DNA from: Paenibacillus tarimensis
GTDB taxonomy: Bacteria > Bacillota > Bacilli > Paenibacillales > Paenibacillaceae
Direction: 5' to 3'
DNA length: 64,000 nucleotides
Assembly: GCF_021532315.1 (NCBI RefSeq)
Contig: NZ_JAKGAO010000020.1
Location: 62,001 to 126,000, forward strand
Shown here: piece after piece, positions 36,562 through 45,395 of the stretch
How the letters are laid out: the number at the start of each line of letters is the position of its first letter
Numbering within the stretch: position 1 is the first letter of the stretch
Made by a program: the position numbers and the translations under genes
The notes under the pieces: generated by a model
What the model saw: only the letters and a program-made list of their open reading frames with translations
What the model was told of the DNA's origin: nothing
Databases searched by the model: none

Positions 36562-38097
36562 TTGAAGGCGAGGAAGCAAACCAGAAAGAGAACAACCGGC
36601 AAAAAGAAGGCAGGTTCCTTCCATGCCCGCCGAAGATTGAAGAAGAAGATCTCGGCAAGAAGAAAAAGCCAAGCAGCCAGCCGAAAGGCAAAAGCCAAGA
36701 AAACCGGAAGATCAGGCTCGACAACTAGACCACGATCTGGCAAACGACCGTTAAACCGTAAACAGAAAAACCTCTCGTCTGCGGTTCCGCTCATGAAGCC
36801 GCCTCTACTGTTACTTCCACAGGTAAATCATTATTCCCCGCCGACAGACGCACGAACCCAGTCCGGTTCCCGCCATCCGTTAACCGTTCTATATGTCGTT
36901 CACACCTTCTATCCCGAGTCTTACACGGGAACTGAGAAGTTTGTTCTTAACCTTGCGCGTGCTATGAAGCAGCTTGGTCATAACGTCAAGATATTAACTT
37001 ACAGCAGCATATTGCCGGCTGACACACCCAGTGATGGCTCTTCTATTGTAAGGCAGGAGTATGAGCATGAAGGGATCCCCGTCATCGCCTACCGGAGTCT
37101 CAATGGGGACGCAGTCCCTCCAGCCGCAGCAGACCATCCTTCGTTAACGGCATTTGCGGATTATATTTTGACACGAGAGCAGCCCAGCATCATTCATATC
37201 GCGCATCCTATGCGCGGTATCGACTTTATGCAGTCTGCTAATCGGCTGGGCATACCTTATATCCTGACTCTGACAGATTATTGGTATGTATGTCCGAAGT
37301 CTATTTTACTTCGTAATGATCAGCAGCTCTGCTCAGGTCCCGAGAATGGCTTGTCCTGCAAAACATACTGCCAGATCCCTGATGCGGCCGAGCGTCTTCA
37401 AGCGCTCACTCCGCTTCTGCAGGCTGCAAGCCAAATTCTGTCGCCCTCTGTATTTCTTGCCTCGTTCATCAAGCATGTTGTACCTTCCCTGCCCATTGAG
37501 GTGGTTCATCACGGCATGCGCCACGAGGCCCTTATTCCAAATTCGAGGGTATATCAAAAAGACAGCCCCTTAACCTTCATGTATGGCGGATCACTAAATG
37601 AACATAAAGGTGTACATGTGCTCATTAAAGCGATGTCCTTCGTTACATCGAAGCGGATCAAGCTTCTCATTTACGGGTCGGGTTCATCCGAATATACCGC
37701 TTTGCTGCACCGAATGGCGCAGCGTGATAAGCGGATAATTTTCAGAGGGACCTACACAGAAGCACAAATCCCCTCATTGTATCAGGAAGCCGACCTTGCA
37801 GTCGTTCCGTCGATATGGTATGAGAATCATCCCTTAGCACTTCACGAGGCACTGGCATCCCATGTCCCTGTTATAACCTCTAATATCGGAGGCATGTCGG
37901 AGAAGGTTATTGACGGGTTGAACGGCTACACCTTCCGTGCCGCCGATGCCAGACACCTGGCACAGCGAATCAATATGCTTGCCCATAACCCCGCTCTGCT
38001 CAATCCGATTAAGGATAATATACGAAATATGCCGTTGCCGTCCATGGACACCGAGGCATCCTCTTACGAAGCGATCTATCAGACGCATGCCAGGTGA
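36562..38097 (+). CDS. GT4-family glycosyltransferase with polybasic N-terminal extension
   Basis: Residues 1-75 are almost only Lys, Arg, Ala, Ser and Gly, like a histone-H1 tail. From about residue 105 a GT-B fold glycosyltransferase follows: YVVHTFYPESYTGTEKFVLN, then the GT4 donor domain with FMYGGSLNEHKGVHVLIKA, SIWYENHPLALHEALASHVP and TSNIGGMSEKV. TTG at 36562 follows AGGAGGTGTAAGGC at good spacing, so the basic tail is translated. Spore-coat glycosyltransferases (CotSA type) exist, and the neighbour suggests such a role; a nucleic-acid or polyanion-binding tail is inference. Confidence 0.85.
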   Translation: MKARKQTRKRTTGKKKAGSFHARRRLKKKISARRKSQAASRKAKAKKTGRSGSTTRPRSGKRPLNRKQKNLSSAVPLMKPPLLLLPQVNHYSPPTDARTQSGSRHPLTVLYVVHTFYPESYTGTEKFVLNLARAMKQLGHNVKILTYSSILPADTPSDGSSIVRQEYEHEGIPVIAYRSLNGDAVPPAAADHPSLTAFADYILTREQPSIIHIAHPMRGIDFMQSANRLGIPYILTLTDYWYVCPKSILLRNDQQLCSGPENGLSCKTYCQIPDAAERLQALTPLLQAASQILSPSVFLASFIKHVVPSLPIEVVHHGMRHEALIPNSRVYQKDSPLTFMYGGSLNEHKGVHVLIKAMSFVTSKRIKLLIYGSGSSEYTALLHRMAQRDKRIIFRGTYTEAQIPSLYQEADLAVVPSIWYENHPLALHEALASHVPVITSNIGGMSEKVIDGLNGYTFRAADARHLAQRINMLAHNPALLNPIKDNIRNMPLPSMDTEASSYEAIYQTHAR

Positions 38098-38106
38098 GCA
38101 GTAAAT

Positions 38107-38163
38107 AGGGCAGCCCCTGCGCGAGTCATTTTGGACGTCTGCGGAAGGCTGCCCTGCTTTGGT
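38107..38163. terminator. Bidirectional terminator-like hairpin
   Basis: AGGGCAGCC pairs with GGCTGCCCT around a 30-nt loop, between the convergent glycosyltransferase and lipoprotein genes. On the plus strand GCTTTGGTT follows; the U run is short. Confidence 0.45.
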
Positions 38164-38178
38164 TAATCTGTCTGTACC

Positions 38179-38316
38179 TTACCGGTGTTCATGATGTCCG
38201 TGCGGGTGATCCTGCCTGGAGGCTTCTTCCCCACAGCCTGTCAACCCTGCTGAAACAGCCAGTAATAACAGCGCAGATACGAGCCATGATCGCTTATCCC
38301 TGCATTTTCCCATCAT
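38179..38316 (-). CDS. Small His-rich lipoprotein
   Basis: ATG at 38316 behind GGAAGGGGGATT gives a 45-residue precursor: basic start, hydrophobic signal and lipobox LTGC, leaving a short mature part GEEASRQDHPHGHHEHR. The His-rich end suggests weak metal binding. It follows the membrane-protein gene by 29 nt and probably forms an operon with it. No family recognised. Confidence 0.65.
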   Translation of the reverse strand: MMGKCRDKRSWLVSALLLLAVSAGLTGCGEEASRQDHPHGHHEHR

Positions 38317-38345
38317 ATTCAATCCCCCTTCCGTTTGCCGCCTGC

Positions 38346-38762
38346 TCATGCACGTACAGAAACACACAGCAGGACAAAGGACAGACAGGCAGCCAGTGTA
38401 CAGAAAGCGGCAATTAATATGGGATCTTGCATATGCATGCCAAGCATTGGGCCCATGAGACCTGACATGACGCCGCTTGTAATACCTGTCACAACGGTCT
38501 GATAGTCAACAAGCGAGCCGAATACTGCACCAATCGCAATGGCAAGAAGGGTTGCTGCAACAACTGCCAATGTTGAGTAATTGTAAAGCCAGGCGCCTAG
38601 TACCGCACCAATGGCAAGGCCTCCCGTTCCGGCGGACGTCATAGCTATATTCATACCGAGATGATAACTGATCAGATTTTTGACCTTGAATAAATACCCG
38701 AAAGCCAGAACACTAGTCAGCAGAATGCCCAGCAGCATAAGTATAGCCGCATACAGGGGCAT
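38346..38762 (-). CDS. Small multi-pass membrane protein, Gly/Met-rich
   Basis: ATG at 38762 follows ATGGAGGTGACAGC and gives 138 residues with four membrane segments. The helices are glycine-rich (TSAGTGGLAIGAVLG) and the third loop has the Met-rich stretch SGLMGPMLGMHMQDP. I do not recognise the family; Met clusters next to a His-rich lipoprotein suggest copper or another soft metal (inference). Divergent from the barrel-protein gene at 38862. Confidence 0.65.
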   Translation of the reverse strand: MPLYAAILMLLGILLTSVLAFGYLFKVKNLISYHLGMNIAMTSAGTGGLAIGAVLGAWLYNYSTLAVVAATLLAIAIGAVFGSLVDYQTVVTGITSGVMSGLMGPMLGMHMQDPILIAAFCTLAACLSFVLLCVSVRA

Positions 38763-38861
38763 GCTGTCACCTCCATCCTCGAATATATTAGACCTTTGGC
38801 GTCGCATTAGGATATATATTGATGGTTTTCCTACATACACTACATTGAGGTGATGATAAGG

Positions 38862-39548
38862 ATGAAACCGGTTATAACAGAGCCCAAGTATCCATCTGCG
38901 TCAAGCAGTATGCCGCTTCATGAGCTGATGCTACGGAAAGAAAGCAGGCATGATCTAAATCTGCAGCAGTTGAGCCAAGCGATTCCCGGTAAGAGAAACG
39001 ACCTGAATTTATTGCAGTTTTTCAAGCACAGGCGATATCAGCAGGTCGTTGTCAGCTGGTCAAGCTGCGATGAACAGCAGGAATCCCGCGGCAAGGTTGT
39101 ATTAATTGGCAGAAACTTCGTCATTCTGTCAAATTTACTCCAGCGGTTCTGGCTTCCCTTTTCTGTTATAAAATCTGCATACATACCGTATGACCTTCCT
39201 AATCTGTCCTCAAGCTCTCATCAGCATGTCGTCTTCGACCATCGTCTGCGGCGTCAGCTGATGAACGACTTTGGCAAAACGGTTAGCGGCCGGTATGAGC
39301 TGGTCAGCCGATTCTACGAGCAATCACTGCAAGGATATCTGAAGAGCTTTGAAGGAAAGTGGCTCCGTGTCCAAACGTCGGCGGGATCCAGCTATTACAT
39401 GGCTGCCGTTCAAAACGGGCAGCTGATATCGCGCGGTAAGTCAGGCAGCCATACCCTGATTCCGCATGCCTCTATAACCTGTATACATGAAATCCCTCTG
39501 CTCGCCCCGCTATCCTTCATCGCAAGGTTACGGCTGGCGCAGCGCTAG
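38862..39548 (+). CDS. Small-barrel (DUF2642-like) protein flanking the multicopper oxidase
   Basis: The roughly 228-residue soluble protein has two beta-rich units, GKVVLIGRNFVILSNLLQ and KWLRVQTSAGSSYYMAAVQNG, each like the Sm-like small barrels seen in spore-coat associated proteins. The segment NDFGKTVSGRYELVSRFYEQS is similar to RQFGCTVSGNVNLLNIFFG in the gene at 43912-44598. ATG at 38862 is chosen; GTG and ATG lie 9-12 nt upstream on top of the GAGG site. It converges on the oxidase gene across a shared terminator. Function unknown. Confidence 0.65.
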   Translation: MKPVITEPKYPSASSSMPLHELMLRKESRHDLNLQQLSQAIPGKRNDLNLLQFFKHRRYQQVVVSWSSCDEQQESRGKVVLIGRNFVILSNLLQRFWLPFSVIKSAYIPYDLPNLSSSSHQHVVFDHRLRRQLMNDFGKTVSGRYELVSRFYEQSLQGYLKSFEGKWLRVQTSAGSSYYMAAVQNGQLISRGKSGSHTLIPHASITCIHEIPLLAPLSFIARLRLAQR

Positions 39549-39556
39549 TTCCATAA

Positions 39557-39600
39557 GAAACCCACGAAGAGATCAAGCGGATCAATTCGTGGGTTGTTTA
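39557..39600. terminator. Bidirectional terminator between convergent genes
   Basis: AACCCACGAA pairs with TTCGTGGGTT around a 17-nt loop, with GTTTACTT on the plus strand and TCTTATGG on the minus strand. It ends both the barrel-protein gene and the oxidase gene. Confidence 0.65.
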
Positions 39601-39601
39601 C

Positions 39602-42600
39602 TTAACGGTAAGGTACAGGCAGCGGCAGAATGGTTTCATCCTCACGATCAAGAACCCGGAATATCCCCCATAAGCCCAGCTCAATATCCCAGCGAATATT
39701 GCCTGAACGGTACATGTAGTCGCCAGGTACGCTCAAATAGCCGCCAGCCCCATACAGCAGAATGAAATCATCACTTGTACCTACTGTATTCTGACCCTGA
39801 ACGGAAACCGGCTGTGAGTTAACGTCATCATCACTGCGCAGCCAGCTATGACCATGAAGCACGAAGGAATGAGCACGGGCACGGTCAGCGGGAAAGACGA
39901 ACCGGATGGCGACCGGGTCTCCTGCATGGGCCATAAAGATTGGAGTTGACGGGTCGCCATGTACCGTGCTGCTGAACACCTTGGCGATATTCGGTACATC
40001 TGCCAGACGGTTCTTAAATCGCTCTGCACGGTAGTTAAAGCCCCTCGACCCCTGGTCCTCAAAATCAGCTGCTTCATCGAAAGGCTGAAGCAGCGGCGAC
40101 TCTGGGTCTATAATAAGATTGCCGCATTTGTCATACAGCCGGACGCCATCGTGCATAATGATTGCAAATTCCCGAAAAGCGCCAAAGGGATTTACAACAA
40201 CAACCTGGCTGCCCCCCATTTCCGCCTCACCTGTTAGGGGATGAATATATCTTGAATTCCTTGGTTCGGTAATGAGTATGCCGAATGATCCATGGTGACG
40301 GTGGTGCCGAATGTCGGCCATATCCACTAGACTGGCAGCGCCAACCTGTTCATCAATGTACCATCGGTATGTATAGCATTCGCCAGGTCCTACCGTCTGA
40401 TCATAATTGTAGCCGACCGTTGCCCCATCCGAATCCCTTACGTCATATACGAGCAGGTGGGCATGAATGGAAATTCGTTCAGACGGCGGGAAAGCCACCT
40501 CTACCGGTACGCCCGGATATCCATGCAGGGCCGTCTCGTGACGGTGTATGCCAATTTCATTACGCAAGGTTAACTCGACAACTTCACCAACATTAGCCCG
40601 TATGATTAGCGGTTCGGGGTTAAGCTCCCCGCTTCTAATCTGTTCTACATCACGATTCAAGGCAAAGATTAATCCATGCGGGTCATGATCACCATACTCA
40701 TTATAGGCGATTGAAGCCTGCATGGCCGTTACCTCATAAGTCCTGACGGGTGCGCCTTCAGGCCCTGGCATGCTGGTTGGCTTCGCTTTTGGTGGCGCTT
40801 GGCAGGTGGGCTTAGGCAGCGGCTTGGTGCGTTCAGGAGGTGCCGGGCGGTCGGGAAGCGGCATAAGATGCTCAACGCGTTCGCCGAAGGTCCTCATAAT
40901 CCCCCAATTCCCAAGCCAGATATCATCCAGCGAGCCATAGTGATACAGCATGTCAAAATCGCCTTCGCCTTCAACGCTGAATTCAAGAGTGTAAGATTCC
41001 GAAATAGCTATATGCTGCTGCTGCACCAGATCGGAGTCCACATCAGGACGCTCCCGCTTCCAGCGCTGCCTATGCAGATTAAAGGAATGTGACTCCTCAT
41101 GAGCGCCATCAAGCAGTCTGAGCCTTACAGGGTCCCCGTTGTAGGTTTCCAAAAGCGGAGTGACAGGGTCACCATGCAGCCATGAGCTAAACACATACGC
41201 CGGGTCGTATTCCCGCTTATTGAGGCGGAACTGTATCGGTTCACACCGGTAGTTCACCCCCATAACACCCGGGTCTTCATGAGAACCGGGAAAATCAGCT
41301 GGATTCAGCGGGCAGCCATCCTTATCGAATAACAGCGCGAAGTCATGGACAAAGAGTGTAAATTCACGATAATCCGGAAGGAAAGGGTTGACGATCATGG
41401 CTTGAGTCCCCGACCTGATTTCTTCTCCCGTTCGTGGTGATAAGTGCCTAGAACCCCGGGGCTCTATATTGATACCGGCGAATACACCATGCATTTGATG
41501 TGTGTTGGCGAACAAATGGTCATGCCAGAAGGTCGACTTAAGCTCAACATCTGAGAACCACTGATAATAGATCGTTTCACCCGGCAGGACGCTGCTGTCA
41601 TAGTTCCAGCCCACATTAGATCCATCTGAAACTAACGGATCAAACTTGACGAAATGAACATGCATGCTTGCTTCATAGGTGCGGTTAACCAGCTGAAAGG
41701 CATTTCCACCAAGAACCTCGGGCAGCAGATTCGTAAATTCAAACCGGACACATTCCCCTGCGTTGGCTCTAATAACAAGTGGCTCGGGATTCTTCCTTCC
41801 CTGCAGGATATCCTCTACGTCCTCCATAAGAACAAAAATGCGGCCCTGGGGATCGTGCCAGCCTTCCTTGTTATACACAATCTTCGTTTGGATAAGAGCG
41901 ATCTTGAAATGCCGTTCGGGTGTGACGCCGGGCGTACACGGGTTAGCGAATACGGCTCCGGGAACCGCGTTGGGCGCAAACTGGTTAATTTCCAGCTGTG
42001 TCGATTCTCTTCCCCCCTTGATCCCGAGCGGCGGCCTTGGCGCTTTGCAGCCCGGGATTCCGGGTACAAAATTCGGGAAGCCCGGCTTCTCGCGTGTTGG
42101 GCGCGGCGGTACAGGGCGGCCGGGCAAAGGCTGGAGCGCTTGAATAGGGGTCCCATTCGGGTAGCACTGGCTTCCATCCTGAAGGGTATTGAAAATCCGG
42201 TTCAAACCCCACATACCCTCCTCAAAGTGGGGATACAGGTGACAGTGAATGACCACATCACCGAAAGCGCCCTGCAGACTGCCCGCACCGTAAGCCGGTG
42301 AGATAGTAAAGAAGGTCTGCGGAGAGATTGCCTGTGAATCCACAATCTCAGAATCCAAGTCACTCTGTTCAAACAGCCATTGATGCAGATGGTAGTGAAA
42401 GACATGCGTCTCCTGCAGGGCACCGTTAATAACCCGAATCTTGATCGGATCACCAACATACGCCTTCAATATGGGAGTTGCCGGATCACCAAATACCCAG
42501 GAATCGTGATGTACCTCTTCTCCCTCAAGGTCAGGTGACACAACCCCTTCCTGAATTAACCGCATTCTGTTACGCATCGGTTCAGAACGGTAATTAATCA

Positions 42601-43243
42601 GATGAGTTGCCTGCGGCTGAAGGGTGTGCGGGTCAATAGGCGAATCACCAGTCAGGTCATCCACTTCCATTTCGTCATGGAAGAACCAGGCGTATTCCCG
42701 GAATGAGGGCAGGAAGGGATTGTGAACATCCGCATACAGCCCGCTCGCAAACGGCTTGCCCGTGACCGGATCCGTCCACCAGGAGCCGCGCGGCTCCACA
42801 ATCAGAGCACCCCACAGCCCATGTACATGGGAACCGGCTTCACTCGATAAGGTGTTGCCCATATCACAGAAATAGCATATGCCTTCGTGATTGACTTTCC
42901 ACTGGTAACGGATAACATCACCTGGCTCCGCTGTCGTATCCGGATTGAAACCTACGAAAGCACCGTCGGAAGTCAAGACATTGTAATCAGCATTCTGGAT
43001 ATGAATGGAGGAGGCAAAAGGAAGCTGATTCTCAAATAGAATTTCAATTTCATCTCCTTCATTGGCCCGCACAACGAGCGGCTGAACGAGATCAACCGGG
43101 GTAAATGGATTCTTTGCGACAAGTGTTTTCACTTTATGTTCGTTTTCCTTAAGCACATACATTAATCCATTCGGATCATGGTCTCCGAAGCTGTTGACGA
43201 CGATACGAATCGGTATGGCTACGATATGATAACGCCGCAGCAA
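39602..43243 (-). CDS. mnxG: Giant multicopper oxidase, MnxG-like (putative Mn(II) oxidase)
   Basis: The 1213-residue protein is about twice normal multicopper oxidase length and is built from repeated cupredoxin domains. The type 1/type 3 copper block HCHLYPHFEEGM (333-344) is complete; other ligand motifs are HVHG (139-142), HYHLH (283-287), HVH (528-530), HDH (574-576), HQMH and, near the C-terminus, HGHSW. Size, domain number and the two small proteins encoded just upstream match MnxG of marine Bacillus, which oxidises Mn(II) to MnO2 on the spore surface. There is no signal peptide, as for MnxG. Proline-rich linkers separate the domain pairs (about 370-410, 800-840). Start TTG at 43243 behind GGAGGTGAGG. 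Confidence 0.8.
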   Translation of the reverse strand: MLRRYHIVAIPIRIVVNSFGDHDPNGLMYVLKENEHKVKTLVAKNPFTPVDLVQPLVVRANEGDEIEILFENQLPFASSIHIQNADYNVLTSDGAFVGFNPDTTAEPGDVIRYQWKVNHEGICYFCDMGNTLSSEAGSHVHGLWGALIVEPRGSWWTDPVTGKPFASGLYADVHNPFLPSFREYAWFFHDEMEVDDLTGDSPIDPHTLQPQATHLINYRSEPMRNRMRLIQEGVVSPDLEGEEVHHDSWVFGDPATPILKAYVGDPIKIRVINGALQETHVFHYHLHQWLFEQSDLDSEIVDSQAISPQTFFTISPAYGAGSLQGAFGDVVIHCHLYPHFEEGMWGLNRIFNTLQDGSQCYPNGTPIQALQPLPGRPVPPRPTREKPGFPNFVPGIPGCKAPRPPLGIKGGRESTQLEINQFAPNAVPGAVFANPCTPGVTPERHFKIALIQTKIVYNKEGWHDPQGRIFVLMEDVEDILQGRKNPEPLVIRANAGECVRFEFTNLLPEVLGGNAFQLVNRTYEASMHVHFVKFDPLVSDGSNVGWNYDSSVLPGETIYYQWFSDVELKSTFWHDHLFANTHQMHGVFAGINIEPRGSRHLSPRTGEEIRSGTQAMIVNPFLPDYREFTLFVHDFALLFDKDGCPLNPADFPGSHEDPGVMGVNYRCEPIQFRLNKREYDPAYVFSSWLHGDPVTPLLETYNGDPVRLRLLDGAHEESHSFNLHRQRWKRERPDVDSDLVQQQHIAISESYTLEFSVEGEGDFDMLYHYGSLDDIWLGNWGIMRTFGERVEHLMPLPDRPAPPERTKPLPKPTCQAPPKAKPTSMPGPEGAPVRTYEVTAMQASIAYNEYGDHDPHGLIFALNRDVEQIRSGELNPEPLIIRANVGEVVELTLRNEIGIHRHETALHGYPGVPVEVAFPPSERISIHAHLLVYDVRDSDGATVGYNYDQTVGPGECYTYRWYIDEQVGAASLVDMADIRHHRHHGSFGILITEPRNSRYIHPLTGEAEMGGSQVVVVNPFGAFREFAIIMHDGVRLYDKCGNLIIDPESPLLQPFDEAADFEDQGSRGFNYRAERFKNRLADVPNIAKVFSSTVHGDPSTPIFMAHAGDPVAIRFVFPADRARAHSFVLHGHSWLRSDDDVNSQPVSVQGQNTVGTSDDFILLYGAGGYLSVPGDYMYRSGNIRWDIELGLWGIFRVLDREDETILPLPVPYR

Positions 43244-43261
43244 TTGTCCTCACCTCCTCTG

Positions 43262-43552
43262 TTACAGCTGGATCGAAGGAATCTGGACGCCCTCGGATTC
43301 AAAATAAAATACCTGGATCTCATCAATATGGACTCGGATTATGCTGTTATCCAATTCCGTAATATTAGATAATTCAATCCGTACATAGGCAAAGCCTGAC
43401 TCCTCCCGTTCAAGCGTGCCGACAATGAAGAAAGGATATGTTTCCATGAATAGCAGCATACGGGTGCCGATATTAGCACGAAACTGCTCGACTACGCCGC
43501 TGCGCCTGATTTCATTCATCGTCAGATTGCTTGCTTCCATTCCCTTCTGCAT
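43262..43552 (-). CDS. Small protein in the MnxF position
   Basis: This 96-residue protein lies 18 nt upstream of the oxidase gene, with ATG at 43552 behind AAGGAGGTG. It is beta-rich (MLLFMETYPFFIVGTLEREE, FAYVRIELSNITEL) with no signal peptide. In the mnx operon two proteins of about 100 residues, MnxE and MnxF, precede mnxG and form a hexamer that binds it. Position and size support that role; I could not confirm sequence identity. Confidence 0.6.
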   Translation of the reverse strand: MQKGMEASNLTMNEIRRSGVVEQFRANIGTRMLLFMETYPFFIVGTLEREESGFAYVRIELSNITELDNSIIRVHIDEIQVFYFESEGVQIPSIQL

Positions 43553-43567
43553 GTATACACCTCCTTG

Positions 43568-43852
43568 TTAAATTAGCGGCAGCCTGCGGTCGCGTTCGAA
43601 AGGCATAATGCTTACAATATGCTCAATCGGAAATACAAGCGGTGTTGGAAACTGGTAAAAGGGAGCGTTTTGCATTTTGATAATAGCCGGTTCCAGCCTG
43701 ATTGAGCCAATGTATACCTCCGCTAGTCTGCCGCTGAATACGGCACGAAAGGTTTGACCCAAAATATTAAGCTGAGTCGCATCCAGAATCAGCAGCACAT
43801 CCTGCCCCAACAATTCCTCAAACACCGTATTATTCGGCACAACTTCTGGCAA
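43568..43852 (-). CDS. Small protein in the MnxE position
   Basis: The 94-residue protein starts with TTG at 43852, 7-8 nt after AAGGAGGGG, and ends 15 nt before the next gene. It is a small beta-barrel style protein: DVLLILDATQLNILG, FRAVFSGRLAEVYIG and VFPIEHIVSIMPFE. The last segment resembles the barrel proteins on both sides of the oxidase. It is the likely MnxE counterpart in a MnxE-F-G complex (inference from size, order and pairing). Confidence 0.6.
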   Translation of the reverse strand: MPEVVPNNTVFEELLGQDVLLILDATQLNILGQTFRAVFSGRLAEVYIGSIRLEPAIIKMQNAPFYQFPTPLVFPIEHIVSIMPFERDRRLPLI

Positions 43853-43911
43853 AGCGGCCCCTCCTTAACAACAAGTAGAATACCCCGCCATATACCTATG
43901 CCTAATAACGG

Positions 43912-44598
43912 CTAAGTTAGACCCTCTTTAAGCTTGATTTGAATAATATCATCGAGATTAACTCGTTTCCCTCTTTTTCCCTTGGTTGGAAAAAGTGTGA
44001 TTTGTCCATTGCGGCTTAAGCCCAAACTGCCCTTGACTGTTGTACCATTCTCCAGCATAACAACCGCATCGAAGCACCGGTAAGGGATAAGACCAATTGA
44101 CAGCTCAATACCAAAGAAGATATTTAGCAGATTAACATTCCCGGAAACGGTACACCCGAACTGGCGAATAAGGGACCATCTCTCCTGGTCTGTCAGACAT
44201 GCCAGCTGTGCGGTATGCTCGGCTGCTGCAACGCAGTCTCCGCCTTCCAGCACCTTTATTCGGTTGTATGGAATGAATATTGTCCAATCGCCCTCAAGTA
44301 ATTGAACATAGTTTCTTCCGGCAGTCTGCAGACATCCCCGCACCTGATGAGGAACATGATTCGTCTCCAGCTTGATGACAACCAGCTGGCCCTGAAGAGT
44401 ATTTAATTTTAGCTGGAAGGCTCTCAGCTGCTGGGGATCACGAGGATTGCCCAAAGCCTGCAGGACTTGATTGGCTGCTGCAATCTTCCGCTGCAGAAGA
44501 TCAAGCTCGGCAGGTTCAAGCGGACTGACAGGAGACGAGAATACCGGAGTAGGCAGCTGCTCCGGGCATCTGTGATTATTCGATGTAATACTTGGCAT
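43912..44598 (-). CDS. Two-barrel DUF2642-like protein, first gene of the oxidase operon
   Basis: The 228-residue protein has a helical stretch (about 30-70), then two small-barrel units: LVVIKLETNHVPHQVRGCLQ with FIPYNRIKVLE, and VVMLENGTTVKGSLGLSRNG with RVNLDDIIQIKLKEG. ATG at 44598 follows GGAGGG; an ATG 12 nt earlier overlaps that site. It is followed at 59 nt by the MnxE-position gene. Similar domains are found in spore-coat proteins that hold oxidases or crust proteins; an assembly or scaffold role is inference. Confidence 0.7.
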   Translation of the reverse strand: MPSITSNNHRCPEQLPTPVFSSPVSPLEPAELDLLQRKIAAANQVLQALGNPRDPQQLRAFQLKLNTLQGQLVVIKLETNHVPHQVRGCLQTAGRNYVQLLEGDWTIFIPYNRIKVLEGGDCVAAAEHTAQLACLTDQERWSLIRQFGCTVSGNVNLLNIFFGIELSIGLIPYRCFDAVVMLENGTTVKGSLGLSRNGQITLFPTKGKRGKRVNLDDIIQIKLKEGLT

Positions 44599-44783
44599 AA
44601 TACCCTCCATTAATTAGGCGAATGTGTAGGCTCCTTCATTGTATGGATAGTCGCCCGCTTCGGTATGGGCTGATATCCCGTCAGCCCAATAAAAAAAATG
44701 ATGGAACTAGACGGATACCCATTCCCTGGACTAAGTCATAGGCGTATATATACAGCAACTACTGATTTTTCATGGAGGTTATG

Positions 44784-45275
44784 ATGGCTAGAAATGTGAA
44801 CAGGATGAAGAGGAAGAGAAAAGCTGCCGGTGTTCTTATATCCCAGCAAGCTTATGTGAAAGTCAACCGCAATCTGACCGGAATTCGTTACATCGCAAGC
44901 GAAGGCCATTGCAGTCCTTGCGATTCATTACCGCACCATGGCGGAGGCTTCTGCTTTAATCCGCGCATTCAACTGCGGCTCGCCGGTCTGAATGGAGGCT
45001 TTAACTTCCAGCTTTTCCGGTATAAGGGCAGTAAAGTTAAGATCACCTTTGAAGCGGGCAGCTCGCAAAAAACGATCATCGGCACAATTTGTAACGTAGG
45101 TACTGATTTTGTTGATCTTAACCAAGCGGGAGGCAAAACCGTTACCATTATGCAAGAACGCATTGTTGACATTAAGTGGCTCCACCGCTGCCGGCCTGAC
45201 CACAAAAGTAACGGGTATCATGACTCATTTGAAGAAGTGGAATGCTGTGAAGAGTGGGAAGATTGTGAGGAATAA
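44784..45275 (+). CDS. Cys-rich protein with Sm-like small barrel, divergent from the oxidase operon
   Basis: ATG at 44784 (second of two, 5 nt after GGAGG) gives about 163 residues: a basic start (ARNVNRMKRKRK), a Cys/His patch (SEGHCSPCDSLPHHGG), a small barrel (KVKITFEAGSSQKTIIGTIC to TIMQERIVDIKWL) and an acidic Cys tail (EEVECCEEWEDCEE). The barrel follows the DUF2642/CotO-like coat style. It diverges from the oxidase operon at 185 bp and precedes flgB. Confidence 0.65.
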   Translation: MARNVNRMKRKRKAAGVLISQQAYVKVNRNLTGIRYIASEGHCSPCDSLPHHGGGFCFNPRIQLRLAGLNGGFNFQLFRYKGSKVKITFEAGSSQKTIIGTICNVGTDFVDLNQAGGKTVTIMQERIVDIKWLHRCRPDHKSNGYHDSFEEVECCEEWEDCEE

Positions 45276-45395
45276 GAGGGTGAAACAGCCATTGTCCTTC
45301 GTCATTTTTCTACATTAAAAGCACTAAAAAGACAAGACATTTGACTGTTATCAAGCTATAATAGAAGTAATAATTCGATGACAGGAGGCACGGCG

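Noticed and set aside
36519-36794. Frames opposite the polybasic tail
   Set aside because: They are low-complexity shadows of the Lys/Arg-rich coding; the sense frame joins directly to the glycosyltransferase.
41654-42301. 215-residue plus-strand frame inside the oxidase gene
   Set aside because: It lies within the strongly supported multicopper oxidase and shows no motif.
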